The notes under the pieces: generated by a model
Database searches by the model: none
The model's input: only the letters and a program-made list of their open reading frames with translations
What the model was told of the DNA's origin: nothing
Part shown: positions 16,632-24,353 of the stretch, piece by piece
Layout of the letters: each line of letters opens with the position of its first letter
Numbering within the stretch: position 1 is the stretch's first letter
Assembly: GCA_026000755.1 (NCBI GenBank)
Contig: BNZC01000011.1
Span: 1-38,632 of the forward strand
Direction of reading: 5' to 3'
DNA length: 38,632 bases
Origin: Clostridia bacterium
GTDB taxonomy: Bacteria; Bacillota; Clostridia; Lachnospirales; Lachnospiraceae
Program-made: the position numbers and the translations under genes

Positions 16632-17960
16632 ATGATTATAGGGATAATGGTGCTGGTAACAGTAATCATATTATGTATATATGGTGCTGTTTCTTGCGAT
16701 CACAGGACAGTTAATGTATTGACATTACTTGTGCTTTCCCAGAATTTTGTTCTGGTGTTAGTTTCGCACGATACAAATCAAACGATTTTTAATTTGATTT
16801 TATCATCAAAAGAAATTTATTTGTTGTTATGCTACCTAGTGTCTTTTCGATATAGCCGAATCATTAAAAAGGACGAAATAATGCTGCTATTATTGATAAT
16901 GATTGTGGCACTGTCTTCCATTTTCACGGGTTCATCCGTAAGTTCCGAATTCGTTTATTCATTTAGGCAAATAATCATGCCCTTTCTGTTTCTGCTTGTT
17001 GGTTTTCGATTACAAGGAGGGATTGATACGGTTAAAAAGTCGATGGCATTCTTTTTAGTTATGATGTTGGCAGTATCTGCTTTCGGGTTTGTTGAGTATA
17101 TGATCGGCGATGTGTTTTGGCAGAATTTGCAGCTGTCTCAATATGTGTCATATAGACATTTTGATTATGTTCTTGTTAATGGTTTGATTGGAAATGCTTA
17201 CTCGTATGACTTGTATTTTTTGATTCACAGAGGTGTGAGACGTATGATTTCTACTCTGGTGGATCCTGTTATATTGGGTCAATTATTGTCTATTGCGTTT
17301 ATCTTCTCTCTATTTTTACAGAAAGGGAAGAGACGGATTTTCTATTGTATAACTTTTGTTACGGCGTTAATCATGACACTTGCAAAGGGAGCAATCTTAA
17401 TCACATTGATTTCGTTCTTGTTGCTATTCCGGAAAACTAGACAGATCAATAAATACGTTTCCAATATGATATTAATTGTTTGTGCTGTCCTACTACTGAT
17501 ATTTTTGGATGATGCGAGAAGTAACGTGAATTCGATTAACAGTCATGTGGAAGGCTTTGTCACAGGTATAAATAGTCTTTTGAAACAGCCTTTTGGGTAT
17601 GGAATAGGAGAAGTAGGTAATTTTGCGAATTTATTTACGAAGGGTTCCGGTATGGACATCGGTGGGGAGAGTTTTATTGGTGCATTGATCGGTCAAATAG
17701 GGTTTATCGGTATAGCGGTTTATGCTTGTTTTATTAAGATTTTTAGTAGAGTTTCCAAAAGCAATTTAGTAATATTTTGTCTTGGGATAAGCATTTTGAT
17801 TAGTTCGCTGGTTAATATGACAGCTATCAGCTTTACCAACATATACATTGTGTTTATTTTGACTTCCGTTCCGATGTCAAGTCCGGTGTTGATTGGAGAA
17901 CTGAACTTGGCACAAAATCATTCATTAATAAAAAATCTTTTTTTAGGAGATAGAAGATGA
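16632..17960 (+). CDS. Wzy-like O-antigen/EPS polymerase (O-antigen ligase family)
   Basis: A 442-residue integral membrane protein with roughly ten or more hydrophobic helices spread over its length and a central extracytoplasmic loop. The later part holds the segment around HVEGFVTGINSLLKQPFGYGIGEVG, which resembles the Wzy_C/O-antigen ligase periplasmic region where conserved Arg/His residues act. In a Wzx/Wzy pathway it would link flipped repeat units into polymer on the outer face. ATG 16632 has GAGG at 16622-16625; ATG 16629 and TTG 16626 are in-frame alternatives. Its stop overlaps the next start (ATGA). Ligase and polymerase cannot be separated by sequence alone, but the presence of a flippase favours polymerase. 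Confidence 0.82.
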   Translation: MIIGIMVLVTVIILCIYGAVSCDHRTVNVLTLLVLSQNFVLVLVSHDTNQTIFNLILSSKEIYLLLCYLVSFRYSRIIKKDEIMLLLLIMIVALSSIFTGSSVSSEFVYSFRQIIMPFLFLLVGFRLQGGIDTVKKSMAFFLVMMLAVSAFGFVEYMIGDVFWQNLQLSQYVSYRHFDYVLVNGLIGNAYSYDLYFLIHRGVRRMISTLVDPVILGQLLSIAFIFSLFLQKGKRRIFYCITFVTALIMTLAKGAILITLISFLLLFRKTRQINKYVSNMILIVCAVLLLIFLDDARSNVNSINSHVEGFVTGINSLLKQPFGYGIGEVGNFANLFTKGSGMDIGGESFIGALIGQIGFIGIAVYACFIKIFSRVSKSNLVIFCLGISILISSLVNMTAISFTNIYIVFILTSVPMSSPVLIGELNLAQNHSLIKNLFLGDRR

Positions 17961-19072
17961 AAATTGGAATTATCACCTTTCATGCTGCTGATAACTATGG
18001 AGCAGTTTTACAGGCGTACTGCCTTCAAGAAATTGTAAAGTCTATAGGGCATGAAGTCAAAATAATAAATTATGCAAAGCCGTCACAGATTGATGCGGAT
18101 GCACTTTATCCCATTCACAATGGGGCAAAGAGATTGATAAAAAGATTATTGATGCTACCCCATCACTTCAACAGAAAGCGAAGGGCATTTGGTTTTCGAT
18201 TATTTCGTGCAAGGTATCTGGATTTAACAATGTGGTATTCAGATTCTGCAAATTTAGTTGAACTACAAAAGAAATTTGAAGCATTCGTTGCAGGGAGTGA
18301 CCAAATATGGAATACCACAAAGGAAGTAGACAAAAGCGATGCTTACTTTCTTGCTTTTGCAGAGGAGCAAAATAGAAAAATAGCATATGCGGCCAGTATT
18401 GGCGAGGCAACGGAAAGCGATTTGAGTGGCAGTGCTTCTTTGATGAAGCATTTCGATTTTATTTCGACAAGAGAAAAGAGAGGTTCAAAAGTCATAGGCG
18501 ATATAACCGGTGCTGTTATTCCGGTAGTGCTTGATCCGACGTTGTTAATCGACAGGAAGGTGCTTTTAAGTATATCCCGAAAATATCCATTGAAAAACAG
18601 GCAATACATACTGTACTATACGATGGATGGATTTGATAAGCGCAAGGACAACACGGACTTGTTAAAGCGGATTTCTTATGCTTATCAACTTCCTGTGTTC
18701 GTCATATCACCGGAGTGGAGAAAAAAAGGATTCCAAGCAATCTTAGATGCTGATCCTTGTGAATTTCTTTGGCTTATCCAAAAGGCCTCTCTTGTCTGCA
18801 CAAATTCCTTTCACGGAACGGCATTGTCAATTGCCTTTGAAAAAGATTTTTTTGTTCTGGAAAAATATAATGGAAAAGACGACAGGAAAAAGACTACTTT
18901 AAGCAAGCTTGGTTTATTGTCGAGGATGATAAGTGATGTTTCAGAAATTGAAGAAAAGTGCAAAGAAAAAATCAATTATACCCATGTGAATCAATTGCTT
19001 AAGAAAGAACGCAAAATTTCAATGGATTTTCTAAAGCGTGCATTGGGTGAAAGGAATCTCGCTGATGAATAG
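17957..19072 (+). CDS. Polysaccharide pyruvyltransferase family protein
   Basis: Belongs to the CsaB/WcaK-like family, whose members transfer pyruvate from phosphoenolpyruvate to sugars or act on related acceptors. Signatures are the N-terminal GIITFHAADNYGAVLQAYCLQ, the FVAGSDQIWN motif, IAYAASIGE, STREKRGSKVIGD, and the C-terminal CTNSFHGTALSIAF. The 371-residue length is usual. The start overlaps the polymerase stop and the end overlaps the next gene by 8 bases, so it is firmly in the operon. If active it would give the EPS acidic pyruvyl ketals. The family contains many members of unproven activity. Confidence 0.87.
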   Translation: MKIGIITFHAADNYGAVLQAYCLQEIVKSIGHEVKIINYAKPSQIDADALYPIHNGAKRLIKRLLMLPHHFNRKRRAFGFRLFRARYLDLTMWYSDSANLVELQKKFEAFVAGSDQIWNTTKEVDKSDAYFLAFAEEQNRKIAYAASIGEATESDLSGSASLMKHFDFISTREKRGSKVIGDITGAVIPVVLDPTLLIDRKVLLSISRKYPLKNRQYILYYTMDGFDKRKDNTDLLKRISYAYQLPVFVISPEWRKKGFQAILDADPCEFLWLIQKASLVCTNSFHGTALSIAFEKDFFVLEKYNGKDDRKKTTLSKLGLLSRMISDVSEIEEKCKEKINYTHVNQLLKKERKISMDFLKRALGERNLADE

Positions 19073-20123
19073 TCAAAATAAGGACAAGAAAAACAATCCT
19101 GTTCCACTTGTATCCATTATTGTGCCAATGTACAATGTGGAAAACTATATTGAAGAATGTCTTGATTCGATTCTGCTGCAAAATCATAAGAATCTTGAAA
19201 TAATTGTAGTGAATGACGGATCACCGGACTCTTGTGGCAAAATTGCGGACGAGTATGCCATGAAGGATTCACGGGTACATGTGATACATCAAGAAAATAA
19301 GGGTGTCAGTGCGGCAAGGAATCATGGTTTGGAGATAGCTACCGGCGATTTTATTGTATTCATAGATGCAGACGACTGGGTTTCGGCGGATCATGTCAGT
19401 TATCTTCTAAAAATTTACAAGAAAACAGGTGCGGATCTCTGCTTTTCCACCAGTCTGTTCTCGCAAAAGGATGAGGAACAGAACCGGAGGGACAAGATAA
19501 GAATTATCACACCACAGAGTGCCACGGCACTATTGTTGTCCCCGAAAGTGGTCGTAGGTAGCTATAATAAATTGTACCACAAGAACTTGCTATTAGGCAA
19601 GGGTTTAAGATTTTCGGAAGAACTATTTTCCGGCGAGGGACTGTGTTTTATCACAAATGCTGCCCAACACGCAGAAAGTGTAGGTATTGGCAATCGCAAG
19701 ACTTATTATTATCGTCGCAATGTCGCAAGCTCTGCAACTACAAAGTTTAATGTAAAGATGTATACAAATAATGAATATTCCTTGGATTTGATAAAGAAAA
19801 ATTTAATCAAATCGAATGACGAGGTTTTACTGATGCATGACCTGTTTATGGTTCATCTTTGTATTAGTGGCTTAATGGCTCTTTATCAGAATTCGGCCGT
19901 TAAAGAATATCCGCAGGAGTTGAAGCGGTGGAAAGAAAAAATCAGGGCAATCGCTCCGAAACTCCTTTTTTCCGGAAAGGTTTCCGTGAAATCCAAAATC
20001 AGAATCATAGGTGCATTAACTGTGCCAAAGGTTTGGGCACTGCTTGCAAAGAAAAAACGCGAACGGATTTTTAATAACAGTGTTGATAAATTCGCAGATG
20101 GAGATAGGGAGGCTTTGCCATGA
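19065..20123 (+). CDS. Glycosyltransferase family 2 (GT-A fold)
   Basis: The N-terminal domain is a classical GT2: LVSIIVPMYNVENYIEECLDSIL, then IIVVNDGSPDSCG, VSAARNHGLEIATGDFIVFIDADDW with the metal-binding D-A-D-D. The ATG at 19065 is chosen because AGGA (19052-19055) precedes it; a TTG at 19038 is in frame but has no such site. The C-terminal part is basic and may associate with the membrane, without clear transmembrane helices. It overlaps the previous gene by 8 bases and the next by 4. It would add one residue to the lipid-linked repeat unit. Donor is unknown. Confidence 0.9.
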   Translation: MNSQNKDKKNNPVPLVSIIVPMYNVENYIEECLDSILLQNHKNLEIIVVNDGSPDSCGKIADEYAMKDSRVHVIHQENKGVSAARNHGLEIATGDFIVFIDADDWVSADHVSYLLKIYKKTGADLCFSTSLFSQKDEEQNRRDKIRIITPQSATALLLSPKVVVGSYNKLYHKNLLLGKGLRFSEELFSGEGLCFITNAAQHAESVGIGNRKTYYYRRNVASSATTKFNVKMYTNNEYSLDLIKKNLIKSNDEVLLMHDLFMVHLCISGLMALYQNSAVKEYPQELKRWKEKIRAIAPKLLFSGKVSVKSKIRIIGALTVPKVWALLAKKKRERIFNNSVDKFADGDREALP

Positions 20124-21433
20124 ATGCAAAAGGCATATTAAAAATAGGCGTACCGCAAATACGTCATTTGACTGTCAAAGGAGAGAAAAGGGCGGCGGTA
20201 TATGCAGTAATTGAAGAGAGCGGCATGGAAAAGGAACTGTATTACGAATATGATGAAGCGTATGCGGAGTATTTGTGTACCGAAAATGCAGATGCGTTTG
20301 TGTCCGGACTGATTTACTATGCAATGCTTAAAAACTATGATATTGAGTCGAAGGCGCCCTTGTCGTCCAGATTTTATTATCAGTTGAAAACTTATTTTAT
20401 ACCAATTATGATGAGGACGACGGACTTTTTCCATGAAATCTCCATTCATGCGGAAACTATAAAAAGCAATCAAGGCGGCACCGGTGTGGCATGTGGCTTC
20501 AGTAGGGGCGTAGATTCCTTATATACGATTTATAAACATACAATGAATATCAATGCAGAAAACAAACTCACGCACTTGCTTATGTGTGATCTTCCGGCGA
20601 GGGAATTCACAAGCACTGGATCTGTGCGGGAGCGTGGATACGAATTTGAGAAAAACGTAATGGCACAGCAACTGCCAATGGCAGAAGAATTGGGTTTGCC
20701 GGTTATCGTGGGGCGTTCAAATTCACGATTTGATTTTTGGATTGACGATTTTTTCGATAAACATTATGGGAAGGTAAAGTACATCGGTTTTCATGCTTTT
20801 GCTTGGGCTGGGTATGTGCTTGCCTTACAAAAACTAATAGGAACGTACTACCTGTCGGCAGGCACTACCTTAGAACAATTTACAATACATCCGCACATTT
20901 ATGATACTGCGTATTTTGATACTTTTAATTGTATGATGTTAAGCACCGATTCTGTCAGTTTTTATTCGACGGGAAGTGAAATGCCCAGGATAGAAAAAGA
21001 AAAGTTTATAGCCGATTTCGCATTGCCGCAAAAGCATTTACAGGTTTGCAACGATATGGTAGAGGCGAATTGTTCGCATTGCAACAAGTGCATTAAGACC
21101 ATGATGGGGCTTTACGCTTATGATAAGCTCGACAATTTCTCAAACTTGTTTGATATTGCTGATTTTAAGCGGCATTTTCCGGTCAGAGCAGCCCGTATTT
21201 TGGCAAATAAGGGGCACGATGACTTTTTTGTAGAGATCATTGATGTGATGCGGAAAAACGGAAAGAAGTTTCCGATTAGCGCCATGCTCATTGCAGCTGC
21301 TATCAGGCCGTTGGAATCACTTAGGAGAAAACTGATAGCACAGCGTTCGAATCCCCTTGTAAGGGGGGGGTACAGATTCCTGAAGTTCGATGTTTTGCTA
21401 AATGGGAAAAAATCACCAAAGAATCCGAATTAG
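20120..21433 (+). CDS. QueC-like PP-loop ATP pyrophosphatase of unknown function in the EPS operon
   Basis: No named family is recognised with certainty. Residues 126-134 read GFSRGVDSL, a variant of the PP-loop SGGxDS with Arg replacing the second residue. A cysteine cluster Cys310-x7-Cys318-x2-Cys321-x2-Cys324 has the same spacing as the QueC zinc site as I remember it. Together they suggest an adenylating enzyme that activates a carboxylate or similar group. The first ~110 residues and the C-terminal ~90 look unrelated to QueC. Being tightly overlapped with the GT2 gene, it probably modifies a sugar, or an amino acid or amide substituent, of the EPS. An in-frame G8 run lies at 21363-21370. 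Function is inferred only. Confidence 0.7.
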   Translation: MNAKGILKIGVPQIRHLTVKGEKRAAVYAVIEESGMEKELYYEYDEAYAEYLCTENADAFVSGLIYYAMLKNYDIESKAPLSSRFYYQLKTYFIPIMMRTTDFFHEISIHAETIKSNQGGTGVACGFSRGVDSLYTIYKHTMNINAENKLTHLLMCDLPAREFTSTGSVRERGYEFEKNVMAQQLPMAEELGLPVIVGRSNSRFDFWIDDFFDKHYGKVKYIGFHAFAWAGYVLALQKLIGTYYLSAGTTLEQFTIHPHIYDTAYFDTFNCMMLSTDSVSFYSTGSEMPRIEKEKFIADFALPQKHLQVCNDMVEANCSHCNKCIKTMMGLYAYDKLDNFSNLFDIADFKRHFPVRAARILANKGHDDFFVEIIDVMRKNGKKFPISAMLIAAAIRPLESLRRKLIAQRSNPLVRGGYRFLKFDVLLNGKKSPKNPN

Positions 21434-21483
21434 GTTTCACACATGAAATAAAAAGATGGAAAGACAGGAGCCTTGAATTATAC

Positions 21484-22926
21484 ATGAAACTTCCAACGAC
21501 AGCAAAAGCCTCCTTTTGGTTTTTATTTGCGAATATATTTCAAAAGGCGATTATGGTAATATGCACGCCCATTTTTACCAGACTGCTAACAAAAGAGGAG
21601 TTCTCAAAGTTTGCCATATTTCAATCATGGCAAGTTATTTTTGTCGTGTTTGCAACACTGAACGTTACAAATTACGCCACGGCAAAAGCACTTGTAAAAT
21701 TCAAAGACGATAGAAATGTTTTCATATTGAGTGCACAATCGTTACTATTTACCCTGTCTCTTTTGACCTTTGGCGTATATTGTGTTGTGAAGTTCGTGTA
21801 TGGCGGGTTGAACCAACTGCCGTTTTGGATTATGATACTTATGTTCTTCGATATAATATCCATGGGTTTATTTACTTTTTGGTCTCAGATTGAGCGATTT
21901 AACAACAAATACAAGGCTCTTGTATTTGTATCAATCTTTACGGGGGTATTGTCTCCTGCCATTGCGCTCATACTAATTGTTTTTTCTGACACGCTAGAGC
22001 TTGACCGTAGTTGGTCTCGGATTTTAGGTTGGGTTATAGCGAACGGCATAATCGCTATCGTGCTTTTTGGCATTATAACGAAACGCAGCCATAAGCTGTT
22101 TTCGGTTAAATATTGGAAATATTGCCTCTTCTATTGTCTGCCCTTGATACCGCACTTTCTTACAGCAGCATTTTTGCAGCGAATCGGGCAGTTGGTGGTA
22201 GATAAATATGCCGGTGCAGCGATGGCGGGAGTATTTGCATTGGCTAACAGTCTTGCAATGCTGATGTTGGTGTTTAATGATGCGTTCACCAAAACAATTG
22301 TGCCATATACTTATCAGAAATTGTCTGATAATAAGGCGAACGAGATAAACAGTCCGGTCAAATTTTCTCTGGTTTTTATAGCGAGCCTAGATGTGGTGAT
22401 GACTTTGGTTGCGCCGGAAATTGTGACCATTTTCGCCGGAGCAGCATATAAAGAGGCGATATACGCAATTCCTCCACTTGTGGCGGTCTGTTATTTTGGG
22501 TTTTTGTACAACACGTTTGCCAATATTGAATATTACTATGAAGAAACCGTATATGTATCGGCAGCAAGTGTATTGGCAGGAGTTCTGATCGTGATACTTA
22601 ATTTTACACTTGTTCCGAAATTCGGATTTTTGGCTTCTGCATACGCTTCATTGATAAGTTACATCGCCTTTGCATGGCTACACTACTATTTCATGAAAAA
22701 AACAATCAAAAAGCATAGGAAAGGACAGTCTGTTTATGACAATAAGTTTATATTCAGTGTGTCTGTTGCACTTGTGCTTTCCATATTGTTCATTCCGTTA
22801 CTGTATCAATGGAATATCGTTAGATATGTGATTATAATATTGGCGTGTTGTTGGATTCTGATTTATAGAAAGCAGTTATTGATGTCGCTGAAATCGGTTT
22901 TAACGGGAGGAAAGCAGCATGAATGA
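21484..22926 (+). CDS. Wzx-like polysaccharide flippase (MOP superfamily)
   Basis: A 480-residue membrane protein with about twelve to fourteen hydrophobic helices and little else, starting with ASFWFLFANIFQKAIMVICTPIFTRLLTKEEF, which is typical of oligosaccharide flippases. It would move undecaprenyl-linked repeat units across the membrane for the polymerase at 16632. AGGAG at 21466-21470 precedes the ATG at a rather long distance (13 bases). It is the last intact gene of the EPS operon; its stop overlaps a decayed gene start. A MATE drug exporter is unlikely given the context. Confidence 0.9.
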   Translation: MKLPTTAKASFWFLFANIFQKAIMVICTPIFTRLLTKEEFSKFAIFQSWQVIFVVFATLNVTNYATAKALVKFKDDRNVFILSAQSLLFTLSLLTFGVYCVVKFVYGGLNQLPFWIMILMFFDIISMGLFTFWSQIERFNNKYKALVFVSIFTGVLSPAIALILIVFSDTLELDRSWSRILGWVIANGIIAIVLFGIITKRSHKLFSVKYWKYCLFYCLPLIPHFLTAAFLQRIGQLVVDKYAGAAMAGVFALANSLAMLMLVFNDAFTKTIVPYTYQKLSDNKANEINSPVKFSLVFIASLDVVMTLVAPEIVTIFAGAAYKEAIYAIPPLVAVCYFGFLYNTFANIEYYYEETVYVSAASVLAGVLIVILNFTLVPKFGFLASAYASLISYIAFAWLHYYFMKKTIKKHRKGQSVYDNKFIFSVSVALVLSILFIPLLYQWNIVRYVIIILACCWILIYRKQLLMSLKSVLTGGKQHE

Positions 22927-23015
22927 TAAAATAAGCTAAGCAGAGAGGAGAACAGACGTTCGATGTTGCGGAACTGATATTTGTAGTTTTGGCAGTGTTA
23001 TATTCTTTGCTTTAA
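22919..23015 (+). pseudogene. Decayed 5' end of a membrane-protein gene
   Basis: GGGAGG precedes ATG 22919, which reads MNDKIS and then stops. Removing the T of the TAA (22932-22934 region) lets the frame continue as KQRGEQTFDVAELIFVVLAVLYSLL before the next stop at 23013. That is a plausible N-terminus of a membrane protein. The overlap with the flippase stop suggests it was once the next gene of the operon. Confidence 0.55.
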
Positions 23016-23050
23016 TGGTTACAGGAAAAGCAAGAATTTTTTTGTTGGTT

Positions 23051-23078
23051 TTGTAAAGAAAAAATAAAGCATTATAAT
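23051..23078 (+). promoter_or_regulatory. Orphan promoter-like sequence before the pgm fragment
   Basis: TTGTAA (23051-23056), 16 bp, TATAAT (23073-23078). A ribosome-site-like TTGAGG and ATG 23125 follow, but that ATG is out of frame with the pgm fragment, so it appears to belong to a gene lost at the junction. Confidence 0.5.
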
Positions 23079-23142
23079 TTACACGTTATTTATTAATATA
23101 CGAAAGAGAGTTGAGGTAGCGACTATGTCAGATAAAAAGATG

Positions 23143-23439
23143 GGTTTCTTTTGCGACTCGTTATCTGCATACCTCCGCCGGTGTGATGTTCACTGCTTCT
23201 CATAATCCTGCCGAATACAACGGATATAAGGTTTATGGTGATGACGGTTGTCAGATTACCACAGAAGCGGCTGCCAAGATTTTAACCGAAATTGAAAAGC
23301 TGAACATCTTTGAGGATGTGAAGAGGATCGACTTTGCTCAAACAGTGGAAGAGGGTAAGATTTCTTATATCCCGGATACCGTATTAACAGCGTTCATTGA
23401 AAATGTAAAAGCCCAATCTGTTGCCGGATGTGAAATTGA
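23143..23439 (+). pseudogene. Truncated duplicate of the phosphoglucomutase gene
   Basis: These 297 bases align without gaps to 24722-25018 of the intact pgm (constant offset 1579) with only a handful of substitutions. They encode the active-site segment FTASHNPAEYNGYKVYG and onward (Ile of the intact copy replaced by Phe before TASHNP) but have neither start nor end of the enzyme. It is a recombination scar: homology ends abruptly on both sides, in unrelated sequence. Confidence 0.93.
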
Positions 23440-23499
23440 AAGAGAAGTGAATTCATGAAAGTGATCGGGGTAATTCACAGAAGAAAAGAAAATTCGGAC

Positions 23500-23775
23500 C
23501 TATCGAAACAAATCAGAATGTGTACCTGTTCGAACAAAAATTACATCATGTCTGTCATATCGGTATTCGAGTAGCCAGTCACCCAAAATGTGGCATTCAA
23601 TGATTTTTGGGTATTTTCCTGTAAGGAAATGTGGGCGATTTTGTACAGAGTCAAGGGGTTCTCCATCCTGAATTTTTCGCATGATAGCTTGCAGTAGATT
23701 CATATCATAGTGGCGACCGGCACATTTTTTCATATCACGCTTAAACTGGGAGGTATAGATTGAATTATATTTCAT
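23500..23775 (-). CDS. YafQ-type mRNA interferase toxin (RelE/ParE superfamily)
   Basis: A 91-residue RelE-fold toxin of the YafQ branch, which in known members cuts mRNA in the ribosome. Start YNSIYTSQFKRDMKKCAGR, central KIQDGEPL, LTGKYPKIIECHILGDWLLEYRYD with the His and Asp-Trp of the YafQ active site, and the C-terminal RTGTHSDLF with the catalytic His are all present, so it looks intact. ATG 23775 is favoured by GAGG spacing; ATG 23778 is in frame. It overlaps the antitoxin gene by about 11-14 bases, as usual for type II modules. Confidence 0.92.
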   Translation of the reverse strand: MKYNSIYTSQFKRDMKKCAGRHYDMNLLQAIMRKIQDGEPLDSVQNRPHFLTGKYPKIIECHILGDWLLEYRYDRHDVIFVRTGTHSDLFR

Positions 23776-24055
23776 CATTAGACCTCATTCCCGCAAAAAG
23801 TTCATCCACAGGCATAGATTTTGGTTTTGGAAGTTTGCCGCTTACCATGGCTTCACATTCGTCAAATGCCGCAAGCGTTTCGGCATTTGGAAGGCGGCGG
23901 GTAATTTGAAAGGGAATTGCCTGTTCATAGACAGCCTGACATGCAAACAGATTGAAAGCATCAGAGAGCGTAATGCCGAAAGAAGAAAATAATACTTCAG
24001 CTTGTTTTTTGATAGTTGGTTCCATGCGAACGTTGATTGTAGCAGTTTTGGCCAT
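23765..24055 (-). CDS. DinJ/RelB-family antitoxin
   Basis: 96 residues beginning AKTATINVRMEPTIKKQAE, the ribbon-helix-helix DNA-binding part of RelB/DinJ antitoxins, followed by LGITLSDAF-like helix text (FGITLSDAFNLF) and a C-terminal toxin-binding tail. It binds and neutralises the YafQ-like toxin and, in known systems, represses its own promoter. AGGTGA lies upstream of the ATG and a near-perfect promoter is at 24115-24143. The module sits between the broken and the intact pgm copies and reads against all neighbours. Confidence 0.92.
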   Translation of the reverse strand: MAKTATINVRMEPTIKKQAEVLFSSFGITLSDAFNLFACQAVYEQAIPFQITRRLPNAETLAAFDECEAMVSGKLPKPKSMPVDELFAGMRSNDEI

Positions 24056-24114
24056 AATGTATCACCTCATTGTTTTGAATGGTTAATAGGCAGAAGAAAC
24101 GATGGAATAACTTT

Positions 24115-24143
24115 ATTATAGAACAAATAGTGCCGTTTGTCAA
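24115..24143 (-). promoter_or_regulatory. Promoter of the toxin-antitoxin operon
   Basis: Minus strand: TTGACA (24138-24143), exactly 17 bp, TATAAT (24115-24120), a full consensus sigma-A promoter about 60 bp upstream of the antitoxin ATG. Confidence 0.9.
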
Positions 24144-24163
24144 TACGTTTTTAGGGTTTGGAT

Positions 24164-24180
24164 GTGAATATTCAACCAAT
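24164..24180 (+). repeat. Direct repeat copy 1 (GTGAATATTCAACCAAT)
   Basis: 17 bp that recur at 24302-24318 with one substitution. The two copies bracket a 121 bp stretch made mostly of hairpins. Confidence 0.8.
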
Positions 24181-24215
24181 AGTTACTATTCACAGTTCCT
24201 GTGAATAGTAACTAT
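24179..24215. repeat. Perfect 17 bp palindrome with 3-base loop
   Basis: ATAGTTACTATTCACAG, loop TTC, then the exact complement. No T run follows in either direction, so it is not a normal terminator. It may be a cruciform operator, a transcript end-protecting hairpin or a small repeat element. Other hairpins follow: 24225-24245 (8 bp stem), 24264-24280 (7 bp) and 24291-24303 (6 bp). Confidence 0.85.
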
Positions 24216-24301
24216 TATGCACACAAATCGCAAAAAATGCGATTTGGCACATGACCTAATCGGGTTTTTCTTCGAAAAACACCTCTCGGAACGGTTCAAC
24301 C

Positions 24302-24318
24302 GTGAATATTCAACCGAT
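24302..24318 (+). repeat. Direct repeat copy 2 (GTGAATATTCAACCGAT)
   Basis: Second copy of the 24164-24180 repeat, one base different, about 35 bp ahead of the pgm start. Confidence 0.8.
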
Positions 24319-24353
24319 ATTCAAATTCGGGAGTTTAAGGGAGTCAAAACAAA

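Noticed and set aside
23183..23458. Independent 91-residue gene with a TASHNP motif
   Set aside because: It is an internal fragment duplicated from pgm without proper start or fold.
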